From Gluconobacter cadivus (GTDB taxonomy: Bacteria > Pseudomonadota > Alphaproteobacteria > Acetobacterales > Acetobacteraceae): DNA of 64,000 nt. The notes under the pieces were generated by a model that saw nothing but the letters and a program-made list of their open reading frames with translations, did no database searches and had not been told where the DNA came from. The stretch lies in contig NZ_JABCQI010000012.1 in assembly GCF_015244745.1 (NCBI RefSeq), positions 19,924 to 83,923 of the forward strand. Reading direction: 5' to 3'. The translations under genes and the position numbers were made by a program. Shown here one piece after another: positions 46,828 through 56,595 of the stretch (its first letter is position 1; each line of letters begins with the position of its first letter).

Positions 46828-47391
46828 TCAGAGCGACGCGGCGGACCGCGACGCCTGCTCATAAAAGCCCGTCAGGACACGCAACGCCTTGGCGACCTCT
46901 GCAATGGTGACGTCCCCGACCTCCCGGTTCTGGGGAATATGCTCCAACAGGCAGATCCGACGCAGACGCGCATATTCGAGACAGACGTCGCGCCCTTTCT
47001 GTGTCGTGCTGACAAAAACCTCCTTGCCTCGGCGTTCGCGCTGGATCAGCGCGAGCTCGTCGAGCTTCTTCATGGCGTAGTTCAGGTAATGTCGCTCGGA
47101 CAGGTTGAGAGTGAACATCAGGTCCGAGATGCTCTTCTCCCGGTTCCGGTGATTGACGCTGTGCAGAATGAGCGTATCGAGCGCCGAGAGATCCGGCAGA
47201 CCCGCGGCCGCCATCCCCCGAGACATCCAGCGATGAAACGCATGGTTCACGACAGTCAGGGCAAATTCGAATTCGCTCAGATCCTCGTTGCCCGGCACCG
47301 CCAGATGCGACGAGGACACGATGAAGGCCCGTTCCATATCCGCAACATCCGGCATCGCCGGCGCAGGGCTCGCGGTTTTCCCGTCCTTCAT
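46828..47391 (-). CDS. MarR-type winged-helix transcriptional regulator
   Basis: A 187-residue protein with a MarR-like core: an N-terminal dimerisation helix (EFEFALTVVNHAFHRWMSRG), DNA-binding helices (LSALDTLILHSV, KSISDLMFTLNLSERHYLNYAMKKL), a wing (IQRERRGKEVFVSTTQKG) and a C-terminal helix. GGAGAGG precedes the ATG. It is divergent from hyuAB; the 75-base interval has two CCCGATA direct repeats 23 bases apart (47423-47429 and 47446-47452) that could be binding sites. It probably controls hyuAB. Similar regulators are annotated as winged-helix DNA-binding proteins near oxoprolinase/hydantoinase genes. Confidence 0.8.
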   Translation of the reverse strand: MKDGKTASPAPAMPDVADMERAFIVSSSHLAVPGNEDLSEFEFALTVVNHAFHRWMSRGMAAAGLPDLSALDTLILHSVNHRNREKSISDLMFTLNLSERHYLNYAMKKLDELALIQRERRGKEVFVSTTQKGRDVCLEYARLRRICLLEHIPQNREVGDVTIAEVAKALRVLTGFYEQASRSAASL

Positions 47392-47466
47392 GGTTCGTCC
47401 TCTCCGTCAGCGAACATCTCTTCCCGATATCTTATTGCACTCTAACCCGATACGGAAAACACAGGC

Positions 47467-49557
47467 ATGGTCGACAGTACACAAATCCGTCTCGCCGCTG
47501 ATATCGGTGGCACATTCACGGACGTGGTCCTCCAGACGCCGCAGGGACGTCTGACCCGTAAGGTCCTCACCACGCCCGCCGCCCCCGAAGAAGGGGTCAT
47601 GAGCGGCATCGGCCTCGTGATCGAAGACGCCGGCCTCCGCTTTCCGGACGTGACGGTTTTCGTGCATGGCACGACGCTTGCCACAAACGCCATCATCGAA
47701 CGCCGGGGCGCCCGCACGGCTCTCATCGGAACGCAGGGCTTCCGGGATATTCTGGAAATCGGCACCGAAAGCCGCTTCAACCAGTATGATCTGATGCTGC
47801 AAAAGCCCAGCCCGCTCGTCCCCCGCGACCTACGCTTCACCGTTCCCGAACGCATGGATGCCCGCGGCACCGTCCAGCTTCCCCTGGATGAAGCCGCCGT
47901 TCTGGCGCTCGTGCCCCAGCTTCGTGACGCTGGCGTCGAGAGCATCGCGGTGGCGTTCCTCCATGCCTATGCCAATCCGGCCCATGAACGGCGCGTACAG
48001 GCGCTTCTTCAGGAGGCGATGCCGGACATCACCATCTCCATTTCAAGCGACGTCTGCCCCGAAATCCGGGAATATGAGCGCACATCCACCACCGTCGCGA
48101 ATGCTTACGTCCAGCCCCTGATGGCGGGCTATCTGGGCCGCCTGCGCCAATCCCTTGATGCAAAAGGCTTTCAGGGCGCGCTCTATCTCGTCACCTCCGG
48201 CGGCGGCCTGACCGCGCTGGAAACGGCGCGTCAGTTCCCCGTCCGCCTGGTGGAGTCCGGCCCGGCGGGCGGTGCCATCTTCGCCGCACAATGCGCCGAG
48301 CGTCTGGCCGAAAACCGCGTCCTGTCCTTCGACATGGGCGGCACAACCGCCAAGGTCTGCCTGATCGAAGACGGCGAACCCGCGTCCTCCCGTTTCTTCG
48401 AAGTGGACCGCACGGCCCGCTTCATGAAAGGCTCCGGCCTGCCCCTGCGCATTCCCGTGATCGAAATGGTCGAGATCGGCGCGGGCGGCGGCTCCATCGC
48501 CCATCTGGACGCCATGAAACGCGTTGTCGTCGGGCCGGAGAGCGCGTCTTCCGTTCCCGGCCCTGCCTGTTATGGACTGGGCGGCAAACGTCCCGCCGTT
48601 ACGGACGCGGACGTGATGCTCGGCCTGATCCGTCCGGAAAACTTCGCGGGCGGCAGCATCCAGCTCCAGCCGGATCGCTCGGCCGAAGCACTCCTGACTG
48701 ATATCGGCACCCCGCTGGGTCTGTCGGCGGAAATGTCCGCCCATGCGGTCTATGAAATCGTGTGCGAAAACATGGCCAGTGCGGCGCGCGTCCATGCCGC
48801 CGAACGTGGCGCCGTGATCGGCGACCATACCATGATCGCGTTCGGCGGCGCGGCCCCCCTGCATGCCGCGCGCGTCGCGGAAAAGCTTGGAATCCAGCGT
48901 CTCGTCATTCCTTCGAACGCAGGCGTCGGCTCGGCCGTAGGCTTCCTCGCCGCACCCGTTTCGTTTGAACTCGTCCGCTCCTTCCCCATGCGCCTGGACG
49001 ACAGCTTCAGTTCAGCAGAAGTCTCGGCCCTGCTCGACGACATGACGCAGGCCGCCCACGGCATGGTGCAGGACGACGCCCGGACGGAAACGCTCCACAC
49101 AAGGCGCGCGGCCTTCATGCGCTATGTCGGACAGGGACACGAAATCATCGTCACGCTGCCTGACGGCGTTCTCAGCAGCGACCATCTCTCGGCCCTGCGG
49201 GACGCCTTCGAAGCGGAATATGCCCGTCAGTTCGCCCGCGTCATCCCCCATGCTGCCGTCGAAATCCTGAACTGGTCCGTCAGCGTCTCAACCACCCCGC
49301 GAAAATACCCGCCCTTCGAGGCCGCCCCGGCCCTGCATGATGCAGTCTCCGCCGACATCCGGAAACTCTTCGACGGCGCAACCGGCACGCATGTCGCCCT
49401 CCCGGTCTACGAACGTACGGACATGGGACCGGGCAGCCGCGTTCCCGGCCCCGCCCTGATCGCTGAAAAAGAAACCACGACCTACGTTTCCTCCCGCTAC
49501 ACCGCCCATCTGGACGGTAGCGGCAACATCATTCTGGACATGAAGGACGCCGTCTGA
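47467..49557 (+). CDS. Hydantoinase/5-oxoprolinase subunit A (HyuA)
   Basis: A 696-residue HyuA-family ATPase of the actin/ASKHA fold: N-terminal RLAADIGGTFTDVVLQTPQG, FVHGTTLATNAIIERRGART, EYERTSTTVANAYVQPLM, the second phosphate motif LSFDMGGTTAKVCLIEDG, GPACYGLGGKRPAVTDADVMLG and HTMIAFGGAAPLHAARVAE. With HyuB it forms an ATP-dependent amidohydrolase acting on hydantoins, 5-oxoproline or N-methylhydantoin. The stop overlaps the hyuB start by one base. A MarR-type regulator is divergent. The substrate is not decidable between 5-oxoproline and hydantoins. Confidence 0.9.
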   Translation: MVDSTQIRLAADIGGTFTDVVLQTPQGRLTRKVLTTPAAPEEGVMSGIGLVIEDAGLRFPDVTVFVHGTTLATNAIIERRGARTALIGTQGFRDILEIGTESRFNQYDLMLQKPSPLVPRDLRFTVPERMDARGTVQLPLDEAAVLALVPQLRDAGVESIAVAFLHAYANPAHERRVQALLQEAMPDITISISSDVCPEIREYERTSTTVANAYVQPLMAGYLGRLRQSLDAKGFQGALYLVTSGGGLTALETARQFPVRLVESGPAGGAIFAAQCAERLAENRVLSFDMGGTTAKVCLIEDGEPASSRFFEVDRTARFMKGSGLPLRIPVIEMVEIGAGGGSIAHLDAMKRVVVGPESASSVPGPACYGLGGKRPAVTDADVMLGLIRPENFAGGSIQLQPDRSAEALLTDIGTPLGLSAEMSAHAVYEIVCENMASAARVHAAERGAVIGDHTMIAFGGAAPLHAARVAEKLGIQRLVIPSNAGVGSAVGFLAAPVSFELVRSFPMRLDDSFSSAEVSALLDDMTQAAHGMVQDDARTETLHTRRAAFMRYVGQGHEIIVTLPDGVLSSDHLSALRDAFEAEYARQFARVIPHAAVEILNWSVSVSTTPRKYPPFEAAPALHDAVSADIRKLFDGATGTHVALPVYERTDMGPGSRVPGPALIAEKETTTYVSSRYTAHLDGSGNIILDMKDAV

Positions 49558-51125
49558 TGAGCGCGCACTCCCATAAGGAAATCGACTTCCAGATCATGTG
49601 GAACCGCCTGATCGCCGTGGTTGGCGAACAGGCGCAGGTTCTGATCCGCACGGCCTTCAGCCCCATCGTCCGCGAATGCGAAGACATCTCGGCCGGCATT
49701 TTCGACCTGAAGGGCCGGATGATCGCACAGGCCATTACAGGCACGCCGGGACACGTCAATTCCATGGCGGAATCCGTCGGCCACTTCCTGCGTCACTTCC
49801 CCGTCTCGACCATGAAAGAGGGCGACGCCTACATCACGAACGATCCGTGGATGGGAACGGGGCATCTCAACGATTTCGTCATCACGACCCCGGCGTTCCA
49901 CAAGGGCCGTCTGGTCGGGCTGTTCTCCTGCACCAGCCATCTGATGGATATCGGCGGGCTGGGCAACGGGCCGGAAGCAACGGACGTCTTCATGGAGGGC
50001 CTCTCGATCCCCATGCTGAAGCTGATCGATCAGGGGCAGGTCAACGAGACGCTGATGGCCATGATCCGCGCCAATACGCGCCTGCCGGTGGATACGGAAG
50101 GCGATACCTACTCTCTGGCCGCCTGCAACGATGTCGGCGTCCGCGCCCTGTGCGACATGATGGACGAGTTCCACCTCGACAGTCTCGAACCGCTGGCCGA
50201 TTTCATCATCGAACGCTCCCGTCAAGCCGTCCTCGACAAGATCGCAGCTCTCCCGCAGGGCACGTGGTCCCACGAGATGACCATCGACGGCTACAATGCG
50301 CCGCTCACGCTCAAGGCAAAGCTCACGGTTGGCGAAAACCACGTCAGCATCAGCTATGACGGCTCACCGCCTGCTGTCGGGCGCGGGATAAACGTCCCGA
50401 TGGCCTATACCCGCGCCTATACGGTCTTCGGACTGGCCTGCGCGATCTCGCCGGACGTTCCCAACAACGCAGGCTCACTGGCTCCCTATCACGTCGAGGC
50501 ACCCGAAGGCTCCGTCCTGAACGCCCAACGCCCGGCCCCCGTCTCTTCCCGACACGTCATCGGGCAGATGCTGCCGGACATGGTGTTCGGATGCCTCCGC
50601 ACACCCCTGCCCGAGCGCGTTCCGGCAGAAGGCACATCCTGCCTGTGGAACATTGCCGTGCGCGGACAGTGGTTCCCCAAGGGAGCAACCACGCCCCAGA
50701 CCTACGCGCTCGCCATCACGACCAATGGCGGCACCGGGGCCCGCCCCGGCCTGAACGGCCTGTCCGCCACGGCTTTTCCATCCGGCGTACACGGCACCCC
50801 GATTGAAATCGCGGAAATCCAGTGCCCGCTCATCTTCTGGGAAAAGGAACTGCGCGAAAACAGCGGCGGTCTCGGCCAGACAAAGGGCGGCGACGGGCAG
50901 ATCATGAAAATCGGCACCACCCAGAAACAGCCCTTCGAGCTTCTGGCAGCGTTCGACCGCGTCGATCATCCGGCCCGTGGCGCACTCGGCGGACAGGACG
51001 GCGCGGCAGGCCGGGTCGAAACCGCATCGGGCCGCAAGCTCGCCGGCAAGGGCCTTCAGGTTCTGGAAGCGGACGATGTGCTCGTCCTCATGACACCGGG
51101 CGGCGGCGGCCTCGGCGCCCCCTGA
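49557..51125 (+). CDS. Hydantoinase/5-oxoprolinase subunit B (HyuB)
   Basis: A 522-residue HyuB-family subunit: EIDFQIMWNRLIAVVGEQAQ, AFSPIVRECEDISAGIFD, YITNDPWMGTGHLNDFVITT, VFGCLRTPLPERVPAEG, and the C-terminal LRENSGGLGQTKGGDGQI and VLMTPGGGGLGAP. It is the catalytic partner of HyuA in ATP-dependent lactam or hydantoin hydrolysis. TGATG joins the two genes. A GC-rich hairpin follows at 51134-51161, before a convergent dehydrogenase gene. Confidence 0.9.
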   Translation: MSAHSHKEIDFQIMWNRLIAVVGEQAQVLIRTAFSPIVRECEDISAGIFDLKGRMIAQAITGTPGHVNSMAESVGHFLRHFPVSTMKEGDAYITNDPWMGTGHLNDFVITTPAFHKGRLVGLFSCTSHLMDIGGLGNGPEATDVFMEGLSIPMLKLIDQGQVNETLMAMIRANTRLPVDTEGDTYSLAACNDVGVRALCDMMDEFHLDSLEPLADFIIERSRQAVLDKIAALPQGTWSHEMTIDGYNAPLTLKAKLTVGENHVSISYDGSPPAVGRGINVPMAYTRAYTVFGLACAISPDVPNNAGSLAPYHVEAPEGSVLNAQRPAPVSSRHVIGQMLPDMVFGCLRTPLPERVPAEGTSCLWNIAVRGQWFPKGATTPQTYALAITTNGGTGARPGLNGLSATAFPSGVHGTPIEIAEIQCPLIFWEKELRENSGGLGQTKGGDGQIMKIGTTQKQPFELLAAFDRVDHPARGALGGQDGAAGRVETASGRKLAGKGLQVLEADDVLVLMTPGGGGLGAP

Positions 51126-51133
51126 TTGTCTCC

Positions 51134-51161
51134 CGCGCCCTTCCCGAAACGGAAGGGCGCG
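51134..51161. terminator. GC-rich hairpin after hyuB
   Basis: CGCGCCCTTCC-CGAAAC-GGAAGGGCGCG is a perfect 11-bp stem with a 6-base loop, 8 bases after the hyuB stop and between convergent genes. No T-tract is present on either strand, so it may work as a bidirectional stem or mRNA 3'-end stabiliser. Confidence 0.5.
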
Positions 51162-51173
51162 AAACTCAACTGT

Positions 51174-52118
51174 TCAGAGACAATGCGGCGGCACACGCCC
51201 CGCAAGCGCGTCCTGAACCTGCGACGCACACAGCATTGCCATACGGCGCAAGGCCTGTTCCGTCGTCGCGCCGATATGCGGCGTCAGAACCATATTCGGC
51301 GCCCGCAGCAACGGATCATCCGCCAGCGGAGGCTCGGGCGACATCACGTCCAGCCCCGCTCCGCCGACATGCCCCGTCTCCAGAGCCTTTGCCAGCGCAG
51401 GACCATCCACCTCCCCGCCCCGGCTGGTATTGATCAGAACTGCGCCTTTCTTCAGGCGCGACAGCGCCTGAGCGTCAATCGTGGGCTGACCGCTCCCCTG
51501 CGCCGGACGATGCAGCGACAGCACATCCGAGACGCCCAGAAGATCCTCAAGGCTCTCCGCCCGCTCCACGCCCACGGCCTCGAACACCTCCGCCGGAACG
51601 CTCGGAGACCACGCCACAACGCGCATCCCCAACCCGTGCCCCGCAATCTGCGCGACATGCCGGGCAATGGCGCCGAACCCGACAAGCCCGATCGTCCGTC
51701 CATGCAGTTCCGTGCCGTTATTCGCATAACGGAACGCCCAGTTCCCCTCCCGCACGGCACGATCCGCCTCGCACAGACGCCGCATGACCGCCAGCAGAAG
51801 CCCGATCGTCATTTCCGCAACGGACCGGCTGTTGGTATTGGGCGCATTCGTCACCAGAACGCCCCGCTCCGCCGCCGCTGCCTTGGCGATCCGGTTCGTT
51901 CCTGAACCGTGACAGGAAATAATTTTCAGGTTCGGCGCGGCCCGCAGCGCCTCTTCGCTCAGTCCCAGATCGCGCGTAATCACCGCATCCGCATCGCCGA
52001 TTTCGCGGATCACCGCCGCCATCGAGGGTTCCGTGGCATAACGGGTCGTGATTCCGGCCTCGTTCAGACAGGTTACGGCATCGGGATGGATCTGTTGGGT
52101 AATGAAACACAGACTCAT
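51174..52118 (-). CDS. D-isomer-specific 2-hydroxyacid dehydrogenase (NAD-dependent)
   Basis: A 314-residue dehydrogenase: LKIISCHGSGTNRI, the Rossmann motif GRTIGLVGFGAIARHVAQIA, catalytic Arg in GAVLINTSRGGEVD, Glu in GLDVMSPEPPL and His in MVLTPHIGATT. The family reduces 2-oxoacids to D-2-hydroxyacids or oxidises D-3-phosphoglycerate-type substrates. I chose the ATG at 52118 (MSLCFITQQI); the frame remains open to 52250 but without a sensible N-terminus. It is the last gene of a minus-strand group with a DUF2848 protein and an MHS-type transporter, presumably a small-acid catabolic unit. Confidence 0.85.
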   Translation of the reverse strand: MSLCFITQQIHPDAVTCLNEAGITTRYATEPSMAAVIREIGDADAVITRDLGLSEEALRAAPNLKIISCHGSGTNRIAKAAAAERGVLVTNAPNTNSRSVAEMTIGLLLAVMRRLCEADRAVREGNWAFRYANNGTELHGRTIGLVGFGAIARHVAQIAGHGLGMRVVAWSPSVPAEVFEAVGVERAESLEDLLGVSDVLSLHRPAQGSGQPTIDAQALSRLKKGAVLINTSRGGEVDGPALAKALETGHVGGAGLDVMSPEPPLADDPLLRAPNMVLTPHIGATTEQALRRMAMLCASQVQDALAGRVPPHCL

Positions 52119-52200
52119 GGTGCTGGTTTTCCACAGTAAAGAAGCGCAAGGGGCGGAATGATGGCATACCGCTCCCGCTTGTCCATGCCCAAAAGCCCCT

Positions 52201-52854
52201 TCATGCAACCATGGGAAGCTCCCGGATGGCGTAATGGTGCGACAGCACACTCCTGGTCCGCGGATCAGACAGCTCGACGGTCAGGCTCTCCGTCCGGACA
52301 ATCCCATTGAGCGTAGGAACGGTTCCACAGAACATCAAGCTCCCCGCCCCGAAAACCCGGCCCTCCCGCTGCTCCCAGCGCGCCACCAGATCGAGCGGGT
52401 TGAGCAGGGACGCCGCAAGACCTTCCTGATAAGGCGTTCTCTCAGCCGTAAAAGACCGCAACACCATCTCGTCCCACCGATCCGCCACATCCGAAAACCG
52501 CCAGAACGCCCGACCGCTGACCTTGGGACAGACCTGCTTGGACAATGCCACACTATAGGCTTCGCTTTCACGATCCGTATGGTCGGACCCCACGCCCACC
52601 AGCAGATCGCTCTGTGTACGCAACAAAACCGGCTCGACCTCGCCCGAAGTCTGGCTGCCCAGCACATCAATCACCGGCGCCGCGCTCAGGGTTTCATGCC
52701 CGACCCGGTAAAACAGCGGCACGTCCGAAGGCGGCGCCACACCAAGAGCCGCCAGTTCGTCGATATGATGCTGCACACCCGCCGCATCCCGCCCGGCCCA
52801 GCCCGCCACAATGACCTCCCTGACCGCAGTCAGATCGGGATAGAAAATTTCCAT
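52201..52854 (-). CDS. DUF2848-family protein
   Basis: A 217-residue protein that I recognise as DUF2848: AAGVQHHIDELAALGVAPP, VPLFYRVG, EVEPVLLRTQSDLLVGVGSD, HTDRE, SKQVCPKVSGRAFWRFSDV and GSLMFCGTVPTLNGI. Its fold is related to fumarylacetoacetate-hydrolase-like proteins; the C-terminal GAGSLMFCGT resembles their active-site rim. No reaction is established. It lies 36 bases after the MHS transporter and 82 bases before the dehydrogenase, so the three probably process one hydroxy- or oxo-acid. Confidence 0.75.
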   Translation of the reverse strand: MEIFYPDLTAVREVIVAGWAGRDAAGVQHHIDELAALGVAPPSDVPLFYRVGHETLSAAPVIDVLGSQTSGEVEPVLLRTQSDLLVGVGSDHTDRESEAYSVALSKQVCPKVSGRAFWRFSDVADRWDEMVLRSFTAERTPYQEGLAASLLNPLDLVARWEQREGRVFGAGSLMFCGTVPTLNGIVRTESLTVELSDPRTRSVLSHHYAIRELPMVA

Positions 52855-52889
52855 ATTTCAGCGTTCCTGTTGGAATCAGTCAGCCACAC

Positions 52890-54158
52890 TCAGCGCGTCC
52901 CGCGGGCCAGCATCGCGCCCGCACCGGAAACCAGAAGTGCCACGACCACATAAAGAGAAATGGACAGTTCGAGATGCGTCGCCCGGAACAGCGTCACCAT
53001 GATAAGCGGCGCAAAAGCTCCACCCCCCGCAAGACTGCCGCAGGTATAGGCGATCGAAGAGCCGGAATAGCGGACCTCGACCGGAAACTGCTGGCTGATG
53101 AGCGCGCCCTGAACCGCATACATGATGGCGTGAACCGAAAGCCCAAGACAGACCCCGAAACCCAGAAGGAGCACCTGATGGGAAGCCGCACACCAGAAAA
53201 ACACAAACGCGGCAGGCAGGGCACAAACCGTCCCCACAAGGAAAATCCGTTTCGCTCCCCAGCAGTTGCTGAACCGCCCCGCCAGCAGCGTGACGATCAC
53301 CCCCCAGGCCGATCCTGCAAACACGGCCATCAGCGCCGCAGACCGCGTATGCTCCCCCGTCTGGGTCACATAGCTCAGGCTGAAAACCGTCAGCAGCGCA
53401 TACAGAACATCCGGCCCGATCCGGGTACTCGCAGCGATCAGCAGGGAGCGCCCATGATGACGCAGGACCGCGCCCACAGGGTTGGCCAGAACCTCACCCC
53501 GCGCTTTGCGTTCGGCAAACTGGGGCGGTTCGGACAGGGAAGACCTGACCACCCATCCCGCCGCCAGAAGCAGCAGACTCAGAAACAGCGGCAGACGCCA
53601 TCCCCAGTCCTGAAAGGAGGCCGCATCCATGGAGCGCGTCACCCCCCAGATCACCCCTGCGGACAGGACCGTTCCAAGCCCCGGTCCAAGCTGGGACCAT
53701 GTCGCCCCCATGCCCATCGCCGTTTCCGAATTCTGTTCCGCCGTCAGAAGGAGCGCGCCAGCCCACTCTCCACCCAATGCGATCCCCTGCAAAAACCGCA
53801 GCAAAACAAGCAGAACCGGACTAATCGCCCCAAGCCGCGCATAACCGGGCAGCAGTGCAATCAGACCCGTCGTCAGCCCCATAAGCGCCAGCGTCAGCAT
53901 GAGAACATGCCTACGCCCGGTCCGGTCCCCGAGCCAGCCGAAGATCACACTGCCCAAAGGCCGCGACACATATCCCACGGCATAGGTCGAGAACGCCAGA
54001 AGGGTTCCCATCCACGGCAGCGCCTCAGGAAAAAAGACATGGTTGAACACAAGCGCCGCAAGCGTGTTGTAAACCATGAAATCATACCACTCGAACGTGG
54101 TCCCGATCGCGCTCCCCAGAGCAAGACGCACAGGCGAGGTCGTCATGCGCCAGAACAT
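52890..54158 (-). CDS. MFS transporter, metabolite:H+ symporter (MHS) type
   Basis: A 422-residue, roughly 12-segment transporter of the MHS family (KgtP, ShiA, ProP): N-terminal ALGSAIGTTFEWYDFMVYNT, then FSTYAVGYVSRPLGSVIFGWLGDRTGRRHVL and LRFLQGIALGGEWAGALLL. MHS proteins import carboxylates and compatible solutes by proton symport at the inner membrane. The first ATG (54158) follows GAGCGG closely; the ATG at 54146 is an alternative. It is first in the transporter/DUF2848/dehydrogenase group and is divergent from the UPF0317 gene, 277 bases away. Confidence 0.85.
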   Translation of the reverse strand: MFWRMTTSPVRLALGSAIGTTFEWYDFMVYNTLAALVFNHVFFPEALPWMGTLLAFSTYAVGYVSRPLGSVIFGWLGDRTGRRHVLMLTLALMGLTTGLIALLPGYARLGAISPVLLVLLRFLQGIALGGEWAGALLLTAEQNSETAMGMGATWSQLGPGLGTVLSAGVIWGVTRSMDAASFQDWGWRLPLFLSLLLLAAGWVVRSSLSEPPQFAERKARGEVLANPVGAVLRHHGRSLLIAASTRIGPDVLYALLTVFSLSYVTQTGEHTRSAALMAVFAGSAWGVIVTLLAGRFSNCWGAKRIFLVGTVCALPAAFVFFWCAASHQVLLLGFGVCLGLSVHAIMYAVQGALISQQFPVEVRYSGSSIAYTCGSLAGGGAFAPLIMVTLFRATHLELSISLYVVVALLVSGAGAMLARGTR

Positions 54159-54435
54159 CCGCTCACGGAAGATCCAGCCTGCCGGGTGCCTGAGAAGCGG
54201 TTCGTTTCATGATGCATACAATATCCAAAAGCGTCGGATTTTTATTCCGGAGCATTCATTCTGAACATTCCAATGCAATGCCGTCAAAAGATTTAAGCAC
54301 AAAAAAGGCCCATAACGGATATTTATACCTCAACATTTATTTTGATGATTTGAATCCCGAACGCAACGACTGTTAGCCTTCCGGAACCATCACTGTCATC
54401 GCCCGGCCTGTCTGCCGCGAACAAGGACGCAAACG

Positions 54436-55275
54436 ATGTCTGAATCCGCTTTGCCGATCCCTCTCCTTTTTCACACATCGCCCGAAGACGTCCGCGCGCT
54501 GTGCCGGTCCAACACGGCCGGAACCGTCACCGCAGGCATGGCTGCAGGTTTCATTCAGGCCAATCTGGTCATCCTCCCCAAAGCATATGCCGAGGATTTC
54601 GCGGAATTTTGTCGCCTGAACCCCAAGCCCTGCCCCCTCGTCGGCATGTCCCAACCCGGCGAATATGACACCCCGGCGCTGGGACGTGACCTCGACATCC
54701 GGACAGACCTGCCGCTTTACCGCGTCTGGCGGGATGGCGTTTTAACGGACGAAGTGACGGATATTCTGTCGTTCTGGCAGGACGATCTCGTCGTTTTTGC
54801 GCTGGGATGTTCCTTTTCCTTCGAAAACGCCTTCATGGCCTGCAACGTCCCGATGCGGCATTTCGAAACGGGTCTGGGCGTGTCCATGTACCGCACGAAT
54901 ATTGCCTGCACACCCGTCGGACCATTTTCCGGCCCAGTCGTCGTCTCGATGCGTCCTTTCCGCTCGCCAGACCTGATCAAGGCCACGGAAATCAGCTCCC
55001 GTATCCCTCTGGCTCATGGCGGACCGGTCCAGATCGGCTTTCCCGAAGACATCGGCATCATCGACATCGAAAAACCCGATTACGGTGCCCGCACCGAAAT
55101 CCGCCCCCATGAACTTCCCGCCTTCTGGGCCTGCGGGGTGACGCCACAGGCCGTTCTGGCTGCAAGTCGCGTTCCCTTTGCCATTACACACGCTCCCGGC
55201 GCCATGCTCGTGACGGATATTCCCATTCCCGATTATGAAAATCTTGTCTCGGAACATTCCGGAAAAATAATATAA
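54436..55275 (+). CDS. UPF0317/DUF1445 putative hydro-lyase (YcsI-like, D-glutamate-cyclase related)
   Basis: A 279-residue UPF0317 protein: [87 protein letters not shown] and [14 protein letters not shown]. It corresponds to Bacillus YcsI, encoded in the ycsFGI-kipIAR locus that carries PxpABC homologues, and to the N-terminal part of mammalian mitochondrial D-glutamate cyclase (DGLUCY). D-glutamate/5-oxo-D-proline interconversion is therefore a plausible role. An MFS transporter follows after 36 bases. The biochemical activity of stand-alone UPF0317 proteins is unsettled. Confidence 0.85.
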   Translation: MSESALPIPLLFHTSPEDVRALCRSNTAGTVTAGMAAGFIQANLVILPKAYAEDFAEFCRLNPKPCPLVGMSQPGEYDTPALGRDLDIRTDLPLYRVWRDGVLTDEVTDILSFWQDDLVVFALGCSFSFENAFMACNVPMRHFETGLGVSMYRTNIACTPVGPFSGPVVVSMRPFRSPDLIKATEISSRIPLAHGGPVQIGFPEDIGIIDIEKPDYGARTEIRPHELPAFWACGVTPQAVLAASRVPFAITHAPGAMLVTDIPIPDYENLVSEHSGKII

Positions 55276-55311
55276 ACCAGCATCATACCTCCCCACGCTC
55301 AGGATGATTCC

Positions 55312-56592
55312 GTGACCTCTGATCACACGCTCTTCCGGGTGGCCGTCCGGCGCATCATCCCGCTGCTGGTCGTCTGCTACATGTTTTCCTATCTGGATCG
55401 CATCAATCTCAGCTTCGCCCGCGCGGCGATGGAACAGGATCTCCACTTCTCGGATGCGACCTTCGGGCTGGGCGCCGGGCTGTTCTTCGTAGGCTACATC
55501 GTCTTTCAGGTCCCCTCCGCGCTCCTGCTCGAAAAATTCGGCCCCCGCCGGACGATCGCCGCGATCATGATCGCGTGGAGCCTGATTTCCTTCCTGTTCG
55601 TTATCATCAGCACGGCCTGGGAATTCTGCGCCCTGCGTGTCCTGCTTGGCGCCGCGGAGGCAGGCTTTTATCCGGCCGTTCTGTACTATCTGGCTATCTG
55701 GTTTCCGGACTCGATCCGCGCCCGCGTCACCACGGGCTTCCTGATCGCCATACCGCTCTCCGGCGCCATCGGTGGCCCGGTTTCCACCTATCTTCTGGGC
55801 GCCTTCGATCAGGTCCTGTCAGTGCCCGCATGGAAATGGATGATCCTGATCGAGGCAATCCCGCCCCTGCTGCTCGGACTGACCGTTCTGAAACGCCTCG
55901 ACGACGGACCGGCCTCCGCCTCATGGCTGGATGCCCCCACGAAACAGGCCATCCTGACCCGCCTTCCGGACCAGAACATCTCCACAAACGACACGACATC
56001 CGTATTCGCTGCGCTGAAACAGCCTGAAGTCCTGCTCCTCGTCGTCATCTGTTTCTGTCAGGCCGTCTGCAATTACGGGATCGTCTTCTGGGTCCCGACT
56101 TTCATCGAACAGGTTATCGCTCCCGCTCCCGGACAGCTCGGCTTCTATACGGCCATTCCCTTCGCCGTCGCAGCCATGGCCATGCTGCTCAACGCCCGCA
56201 GTTCTGACAGACATAACGAACGCTGCTGGCATCTGGCCGCCCCGTTCCTCACGGTCGCGCTCTGTCTGGTCCTGACTTTCCTGTTTCAGGCCCACGGCGC
56301 AATCGCACTGGTTTTCCTGACCATCGCACTTGCAGCAGCCCTTTGCGTCACGGCCATGATCTTCACCGTAACGCCCCATGTGCTCGAAAAACGCACGCTG
56401 GCAACAGGGCTTGCATGGATCAACAGCCTTGGCGCGATCGGCGGCCTTGTGGGCCCCTACGGCATCGGCTGGATGCGCGAGCATCTGCACTCACCGCTCT
56501 CTGGGGTCTTTCTGGTCGCAGCCTGTGCCACCCTGGGCGCCATAACGACGGTCTACACATTGTCCTCCTCGCCCGCCCGGCGAACAGCCTGA
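55312..56592 (+). CDS. MFS transporter, ACS type
   Basis: A 426-residue, roughly 12-segment transporter with the ACS motifs YMFSYLDRINLSFARAAMEQD and LLGAAEAGFYPAVLYYLAIWFP, typical of the 4-hydroxyphenylacetate/tartrate/sugar-acid permease branch. The start is GTG at 55312 with AGGA 7 bases upstream. It follows the UPF0317 gene by 36 bases and forms an operon with it, so the substrate may be an organic acid connected to 5-oxo-D-proline or D-glutamate. The 3' end is 3 bases from a convergent LysR gene. Confidence 0.85.
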   Translation: MTSDHTLFRVAVRRIIPLLVVCYMFSYLDRINLSFARAAMEQDLHFSDATFGLGAGLFFVGYIVFQVPSALLLEKFGPRRTIAAIMIAWSLISFLFVIISTAWEFCALRVLLGAAEAGFYPAVLYYLAIWFPDSIRARVTTGFLIAIPLSGAIGGPVSTYLLGAFDQVLSVPAWKWMILIEAIPPLLLGLTVLKRLDDGPASASWLDAPTKQAILTRLPDQNISTNDTTSVFAALKQPEVLLLVVICFCQAVCNYGIVFWVPTFIEQVIAPAPGQLGFYTAIPFAVAAMAMLLNARSSDRHNERCWHLAAPFLTVALCLVLTFLFQAHGAIALVFLTIALAAALCVTAMIFTVTPHVLEKRTLATGLAWINSLGAIGGLVGPYGIGWMREHLHSPLSGVFLVAACATLGAITTVYTLSSSPARRTA

Positions 56593-56595
56593 CCC

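Noticed and set aside
52974..54212. 412-codon plus-strand frame opposite the MHS transporter
   Set aside because: Shadow frame: very rich in Arg, Pro, Gln and His, with no recognisable domain.
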